In this document: positions 59,935 through 64,000 of the stretch, piece after piece | Position numbering within the stretch: position 1 is the stretch's first letter | Layout: each line of letters starts with the position of its first letter | Source of the DNA: Lachnospiraceae bacterium C10 | Lineage (GTDB): Bacteria > Bacillota > Clostridia > Lachnospirales > Lachnospiraceae | Direction: 5' to 3' | NCBI GenBank assembly: GCA_900100095.1 | Contig: FMTN01000022.1 | Coordinates: 1 to 64,000, forward strand | DNA: 64,000 nucleotides | The notes under the pieces: model-generated | What the model was told of the DNA's origin: nothing | Databases searched by the model: none | What the model saw: only the letters and a program-made list of their open reading frames with translations | Program-made: the position numbers and the translations under genes

Positions 59935-61392
59935 CTATATTTCTACCAGCGTGAACGTATCTCTAACCTTTTTAGAATCATATAGTGCCTGATCTGCCGG
60001 TGCTATCATATTACTTACAAGTCCCATTCCGTAAGCAGCGCCAAAACTCATGGTAATCAGGACATCTGCCCCCGGGTCAATGGTTATTGTTCTTACGGCC
60101 TGTTTTATAGCTGACAATTTCTTCTGCAATCCATCCTTTGTAATATCAAAGAATATGATCATAAATTCATCACCGCCATATCGCAGAACAACATCATCAC
60201 AGCGAACAGACTGTTCTAAGAGCCTGGCAACCTTTTGAATCGCTTCATCGCCTCCCTGATGGCCAACAGTATCATTCACCATTTTAAAATGATCGATATC
60301 CGCCATAACCACTGCATTACACGGTTCATAAATAAGCTTCTCATCCAGATACCTTCTGTTCCGAATCTTCGACAGAGAATCCGTATACACCTCTGCTTCA
60401 AATTTAGAAATAATCTTCTGCTGCGCAAGATTTTGAAGTTTGGCATCGGTCGTATCTGCACATCCATATACAATGTGTGCAATCTTTCCATTCTCATCCC
60501 GGTCGCCAATCATAAAGATTCCGTTAAACCAGCGATTCGCACTTTCACTATAGAATTCCATCGTCGTTTTGCCATGCTCCTCAAGAGCCTGAAGAATTTT
60601 ATCCTTATCCAGCCATTGAAACAGGCTTTGATGAAAACTCTCAGCAACCGATTCGGTAACATTATCCTTCAAAAACTGCAATGCATCCGGACACTTCGGA
60701 ACCATTTCAACATATTTGTTGGTACTGATCATGCGATAACTCATATCCTTAACATCAATAAACATCGAGAAATTAAATACTTTACTGATTGCTTCAACGA
60801 TTCTCACATGCTCTTTCAGCTCTACCTGTGCTGTAATATCCCGATAGCATCCCATATAAAATTCCAGTGATCCATCCTCTCTTCGAATGAATCTTCCAGC
60901 TCCCGTAACCCAGATGATATCTCCATTCTTCTTTCTCATACGAAAGGTTGCATGTGTAATATCCGGTAAATCATGATGAATCGCAATGGAATCCCAGAAC
61001 AGCTTCACAAGCTCCTCTTTTTCTTCCGGTACAAGCACCTTCACCCAGCTGTCAAAAGAATTCGGAAGATCCTCCAGTCCACTATAACCAAGCATCTGTC
61101 TCGTTTCATCACTGAATTCAAAACTTGTCATCTTTTCATTGTGGTCAAAGGAACAAAAGAACAAACCGGATTGCAATCCCTTGGCAAACATATCCTCTCG
61201 AAACCTTGCAACACGATATTTATTATTGGCTGCTTCAATTCTTCTATTACATTCATTGATCAGTTCCTTCTGCTCCGGTGGATAATCCAAAGGATCAAAT
61301 AAAGGAGATGTATCATCAATGTTAACGCTGTCTTCGGTAGTAAACTGGCCCACTCCATTTTTAATTAATGTAAGTCTTGCCTCTTTATCCAT
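59935..61392 (-). CDS. PAS-domain diguanylate cyclase
   Basis: 485 residues. A PAS domain with PAC motif (residues about 70-190: SGLFFCSFDHNEKMTSFEFS, FRMRKKNGDIIWVTGAGRFI, GCYRDITA), a second PAS-like region (195-320), then GGDEF (MADIDHFKMVNDTVGHQGGD, VVLRYGGDEFMIIFFDI). Makes cyclic di-GMP in response to a sensed signal. No EAL domain and no membrane helix. Active-site RYGGDEF is intact. Confidence 0.95.
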   Translation of the reverse strand: MDKEARLTLIKNGVGQFTTEDSVNIDDTSPLFDPLDYPPEQKELINECNRRIEAANNKYRVARFREDMFAKGLQSGLFFCSFDHNEKMTSFEFSDETRQMLGYSGLEDLPNSFDSWVKVLVPEEKEELVKLFWDSIAIHHDLPDITHATFRMRKKNGDIIWVTGAGRFIRREDGSLEFYMGCYRDITAQVELKEHVRIVEAISKVFNFSMFIDVKDMSYRMISTNKYVEMVPKCPDALQFLKDNVTESVAESFHQSLFQWLDKDKILQALEEHGKTTMEFYSESANRWFNGIFMIGDRDENGKIAHIVYGCADTTDAKLQNLAQQKIISKFEAEVYTDSLSKIRNRRYLDEKLIYEPCNAVVMADIDHFKMVNDTVGHQGGDEAIQKVARLLEQSVRCDDVVLRYGGDEFMIIFFDITKDGLQKKLSAIKQAVRTITIDPGADVLITMSFGAAYGMGLVSNMIAPADQALYDSKKVRDTFTLVEI

Positions 61393-61517
61393 AGAACCGG
61401 TCTCCTTTTAAACGATAATTACAAATGTCCCCCCTTGTTTTATATATTATCACATTACAGTCTGACGGTTTTATATTTTTTAAATTATTTTCTAACTATT
61501 ATCAATAGGTTATACAA

Positions 61518-61550
61518 CAAAAGGATTCCAACGGTTACCCGTTAAAATCC
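61518..61550 (-). terminator. Terminator overlapping the carbonic anhydrase stop
   Basis: Minus strand GGATTTTAACGG-GTAA-CCGTTGGAATCC then TTTTGTTG. The loop contains the TAA stop of the gene at 61535. Confidence 0.8.
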
Positions 61551-62029
61551 TCCTGTAATGCCATTTTCGCATGCTGAACATATAATTCGGCATTATCCAA
61601 AATCCCCTGCTTCTCCTGTTCCGTCAATGGCCTTATAATCTTTGCCGGAGTTCCGTACACCATGCTTCCATCCGGTATAACCATATTCTCGGTAACAAGG
61701 GCACCGGCACCGATAATACAATCATCTCCTACCTTAGCGCCGTTCATAAGAATCGCTCCCATACCAATAAGTACATTGTTCCCCACACTGCATCCGTGAA
61801 CAATGGCACTGTGACCAATGGTCACATTATCTCCTATCGTAAGGGTATATTCCTTATCCACGTGTAACACAGCAAGATCTTGAATATTGGTTCTGTTGCC
61901 TATGGTAATCTTCCGGGAATCGCCTCTTACAACGGCATTGTACCAGATTCCACATTCCTTCCCTAAGGCTACATCTCCAATGACCTTTGCACCGGGTGCA
62001 ATGTAAACACGTTCATCCAATTCTTTCAT
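61535..62029 (-). CDS. Gamma-class carbonic anhydrase-like hexapeptide protein
   Basis: 164 residues from the ATG at 62029 (MKELDERVYIAPGAKVIGDV) after GGGAGAACGTA. Left-handed beta-helix repeats (IWYNAVVRGDSRKITIGNRT, IQDLAVLHVD, IGHSAIVHGCSVGNNVLIGM) with three His in the gamma-CA pattern (H in VLHVD, IGHSAIVHG). Binds zinc or iron; many relatives have unknown substrates. Confidence 0.93.
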   Translation of the reverse strand: MKELDERVYIAPGAKVIGDVALGKECGIWYNAVVRGDSRKITIGNRTNIQDLAVLHVDKEYTLTIGDNVTIGHSAIVHGCSVGNNVLIGMGAILMNGAKVGDDCIIGAGALVTENMVIPDGSMVYGTPAKIIRPLTEQEKQGILDNAELYVQHAKMALQEDFNG

Positions 62030-62064
62030 TACGTTCTCCCATTTCAAATCTCTTCTATAAGGGT

Positions 62065-63054
62065 CTACTCATACATTTGCCGGACTGCTTCCATATATTC
62101 CGAAAAATCCTCCCGGATCCGATCCGGCCCCACAAGTTCTATACCGGTACCCAGTCCAACGATCCAAGCATAAAACTGTGTGCTGACGTTCACATATACA
62201 TGAACATAAAAATGGTTGTCATCGGCCGGATGTATCGCTATATCTTTCCCGAAACGATCGATGATGACACCTGCCAGTTCATTCTTCACACGCAACTTCA
62301 CAAGGACCGTTTCTCCGCCAAACATCCCAAAGCTTCGCTTCATATATTCCGCAACATCCCATTGTTCAAAACATTCACGGCCATTTCGCCTGTCCTCTTT
62401 CGCCTTGATCTGTTTCATCTTATCTACCCGATAATGCTTGATGATCTGATCTTCTTCGTCAAATGCAATCAAATAATAATTGGCATTATCCCAGCACAAC
62501 GCCCATGGACTTACTTCATAGAATTTCCCATCCTTCTTGGGAACCATCTCTTTCTGAAGATTCCACTTCCAGTATTGGAAGAGAATACGACGATTCTGAT
62601 CAATCGCACGGTGAATCGCATCAACATTGTAATAGATGCTTTCATTCATGGTCTTGACGCGACCGGAAATAACCACCTGACGCTGTAATTCCTTCGCCTC
62701 GTATTCACTGGCAAATTCTTCTAATTTCTTTATGAGTCCCCGTGACTTCTTTTCAGAGATAAATTTCGCAGACTGGATGGCATCCACAAGTAGCTTAAGT
62801 TCAGCTAATTCAAACGGCTTCTCCACCACTTTGTAAAAATAATTACGTCCTGCCTTATATCCTTCCACTTTGATTCCAAAAAAACTGGTGGTCTCAATAT
62901 CATCATACAGACTCTTACGATCTGCTATGATATCGTATTGCTCCAGCCCCTCCTGAATCTGCTTCATTGTGACACTATGATTCTCATCGGTCTTTCTGAG
63001 CAGAAACCGGTAGAGACGATACAGCTTTAATTTCTGATTCTTCCCCTTGGACAT
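62065..63054 (-). CDS. WYL-domain transcriptional regulator
   Basis: 329 residues from the ATG at 63054 (MSKGKNQKLKLYRLYRFLLR) after CAGGGGGATTAT. N-terminal winged helix (TMKQIQEGLEQYDIIADRKS, LYDDIETTSFFGIKV), then the WYL domain (FQYWKWNLQKEMVPKKDGKF, VSPWALCWDNANYYLIAFD) and a C-terminal WCX extension. Such proteins bind nucleic-acid ligands and often control stress or defence genes. Upstream of the carbonic anhydrase by 35 bp. Confidence 0.95.
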   Translation of the reverse strand: MSKGKNQKLKLYRLYRFLLRKTDENHSVTMKQIQEGLEQYDIIADRKSLYDDIETTSFFGIKVEGYKAGRNYFYKVVEKPFELAELKLLVDAIQSAKFISEKKSRGLIKKLEEFASEYEAKELQRQVVISGRVKTMNESIYYNVDAIHRAIDQNRRILFQYWKWNLQKEMVPKKDGKFYEVSPWALCWDNANYYLIAFDEEDQIIKHYRVDKMKQIKAKEDRRNGRECFEQWDVAEYMKRSFGMFGGETVLVKLRVKNELAGVIIDRFGKDIAIHPADDNHFYVHVYVNVSTQFYAWIVGLGTGIELVGPDRIREDFSEYMEAVRQMYE

Positions 63055-63149
63055 ATAATCCCCCTGACTTTGCATATACGAACATATTCATTGTACCACG
63101 AAAGCACGAGGAAAATACAAATTCATTTGTATTTGACGACGCTACGAGA

Positions 63150-63172
63150 TAACGGGCGCTTGCGTCCGTTAT
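63150..63172. repeat. Small palindrome upstream of the WYL gene
   Basis: TAACGGGCGC-TT-GCGTCCGTTA between the HIRAN and WYL genes. Possible terminator of the HIRAN gene or operator of the WYL gene. Confidence 0.5.
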
Positions 63173-63214
63173 ACCATATATCACAAAATCCGAAGGATTA
63201 AATCACCTTACCGG

Positions 63215-63523
63215 TTAATCAGAAATTCCACGCTCCGTTATCTTACAAACAGCACCTCCCGGAATGACATATACAACCTTCGCCTTTGCCTTCTTACCGA
63301 TTTGATCATAAAGCCTTCCCGCACTCATTGTCTCCCCGACAACGGTACGTGTACTGTTGGCAACATACCCCACTTTGCCAAGGCCCTTCATCTTCACCAT
63401 GATTGCCTCTGTGTCATAGGCATTATCCGGCTCTTTCTTAAGCTTAACGGTCATACCCTTCTCCATGAAATCCGTGCCGAAATAATGATTACATCCTGCT
63501 ACTGTAAAATAAAGCTTTGCCAT
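63215..63523 (-). CDS. HIRAN-domain protein
   Basis: 102 residues made up of one HIRAN domain: FTVAGCNHYFGTDFMEKG, VKLKKEPDNAYDTEAIMVKM and LGKVGYVANSTRTVV. In larger proteins the domain binds DNA ends or stalled forks; stand-alone bacterial forms are uncharacterised. The start has AGGAGGCGATTCGT. Confidence 0.9.
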   Translation of the reverse strand: MAKLYFTVAGCNHYFGTDFMEKGMTVKLKKEPDNAYDTEAIMVKMKGLGKVGYVANSTRTVVGETMSAGRLYDQIGKKAKAKVVYVIPGGAVCKITERGISD

Positions 63524-63555
63524 ACGAATCGCCTCCTCTGGTCAAGACTCCTATT

Positions 63556-63714
63556 CTAAAAGTCATCCTCCGCCTCGTCATCATCATCAAAATCTTCATC
63601 TTCCATGAAATCTTCGTCCTCAGTGTCATCCTTCAACAATCCCAGAAGATCTGCTGTCAAAAGATCCTCTGCCAGTTCAACCTTCCCGTCCTGATCCCAA
63701 TCCATTCCAAACAT
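63556..63714 (-). CDS. 52-residue acidic protein with EF-hand-like loop
   Basis: MFGMDWDQDGKVELAEDLLT has the Dx[DN]xDG calcium-loop pattern (DWDQDGKVELAED), followed by a very acidic tail (EDEDFDDDDEAEDDF). It lies 33 bp upstream of the HIRAN gene in the same direction and has a GGGAGGGATTTTAG site. A single EF-hand-like calcium or metal binder is inferred. Confidence 0.65.
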   Translation of the reverse strand: MFGMDWDQDGKVELAEDLLTADLLGLLKDDTEDEDFMEDEDFDDDDEAEDDF

Positions 63715-63853
63715 CTAAAATCCCTCCCGTTATCTATAAAAGAATATCACATTCCTCTTTTCAGTCTCAGTATACTTCCAATCCTGGGTCATAAAAATGC
63801 CCCAATGATAAATGACAACCGCAACATACTTTGCTACAATAGGACGGATTAGA

Positions 63854-64000
63854 ATGGAGAATACAATGTCAACGATTTTAAACTTTATCAAAAAAGAAAT
63901 TGTCCTAGTGATTGCCTTTTTACTGGCCGTTATATCTGCCGTATATATTCATCCCGACCTTTCCTATCTTTCCTATATCGATTTTCGAACCCTTAGCATC
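63854..64000 (+). CDS. Start of an SLC13/ArsB-like permease (cut by the window end)
   Basis: 49 residues are visible: MENTMSTILNFIKKEIVLVI, a first membrane helix and IHPDLSYLSYIDFRTLSI. The F.R.L start after a short first helix is usual for CitT/ArsB-like anion permeases. The rest lies outside the window. Confidence 0.6.
   Translation, partial: MENTMSTILNFIKKEIVLVIAFLLAVISAVYIHPDLSYLSYIDFRTLSI

Overview
The window looks like chromosomal DNA of a low-GC anaerobic Firmicute, most probably a gut Lachnospiraceae (class Clostridia). The evidence is strong AGGAGG-type ribosome binding sites, an Hcp/prismane protein, paired YhgE/Pip proteins, Tn916-type Xis/Int relics, RepA/DnaC-type genes of integrative elements, and AAA/PD-(D/E)XK and TOTE-type proteins common in that family. 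This assignment rests on reading the proteins and is not a database result. No rRNA, tRNA or CRISPR array was recognised.

Layout. 0.1-2.4 kb: end of an integrative element on the minus strand (broken xis, dnaC-like, repA, a frameshifted accessory gene). 2.6-9.1 kb: an unknown zinc-ribbon protein, a decayed prophage fragment (terminase plus a tail-chaperone scrap), a PHP-domain protein with a restriction-specificity-like C-terminus, and a broken IS110 element. 9.5-13.1 kb: cardiolipin synthase, an AbiEi antitoxin with a deleted toxin partner, and the N-terminal relic of a Tn916-type integrase. 13.2-27.7 kb: a defence island, all on the minus strand: complete Wadjet jetABCD, a small HTH protein, Fic, a PanA-type toxin-antitoxin pair, a TOTE primase-helicase-PLD protein and an HTH/AAA/PD-(D/E)XK protein. 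A structured repeat of about 135 bp lies at the downstream end of the Wadjet operon and again upstream of the toxin-antitoxin pair. 28-31.8 kb: ECF sigma/anti-sigma pair, GNAT, and a DUF438/hemerythrin/PAS protein.

31.8-45 kb is the most unusual part. Three two-wHTH regulator genes (two intact, one deleted) each lie divergent from an operon of little-known genes. Each operon holds a different PD-(D/E)XK-like protein and an intact or broken RNase J-like metallo-beta-lactamase-fold protein. All three divergent regions, and a fourth upstream of a related operon, share one 19-bp motif (YGTC-N4-GTWTGTCRYAT) that overlaps the presumed -35 boxes. The area is full of recombination scars, including a PolC fragment. 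I regard this as the best candidate for an undescribed, duplicating, regulator-controlled nuclease/MBL system.

45-64 kb is closer to core genome: GNAT, secreted Ig-like proteins, a YhgE/Pip operon, a repeat-rich surface protein, hcp with a divergent Crp/Fnr regulator, MazG-like, RpiB-like, glycerate kinase, GGDEF, gamma-carbonic anhydrase, WYL regulator, HIRAN protein, an acidic DxDxDG peptide and the start of a permease. A palindrome GTTGCAAATGCAAC upstream of hcp recurs 26 kb away upstream of the DUF438/hemerythrin gene, in both cases at class II activator spacing, which suggests one small nitrosative/redox stress regulon. Two families of structured dispersed repeats (29.5 and 59.8 kb; 9.3 and 29.6 kb) are also present.
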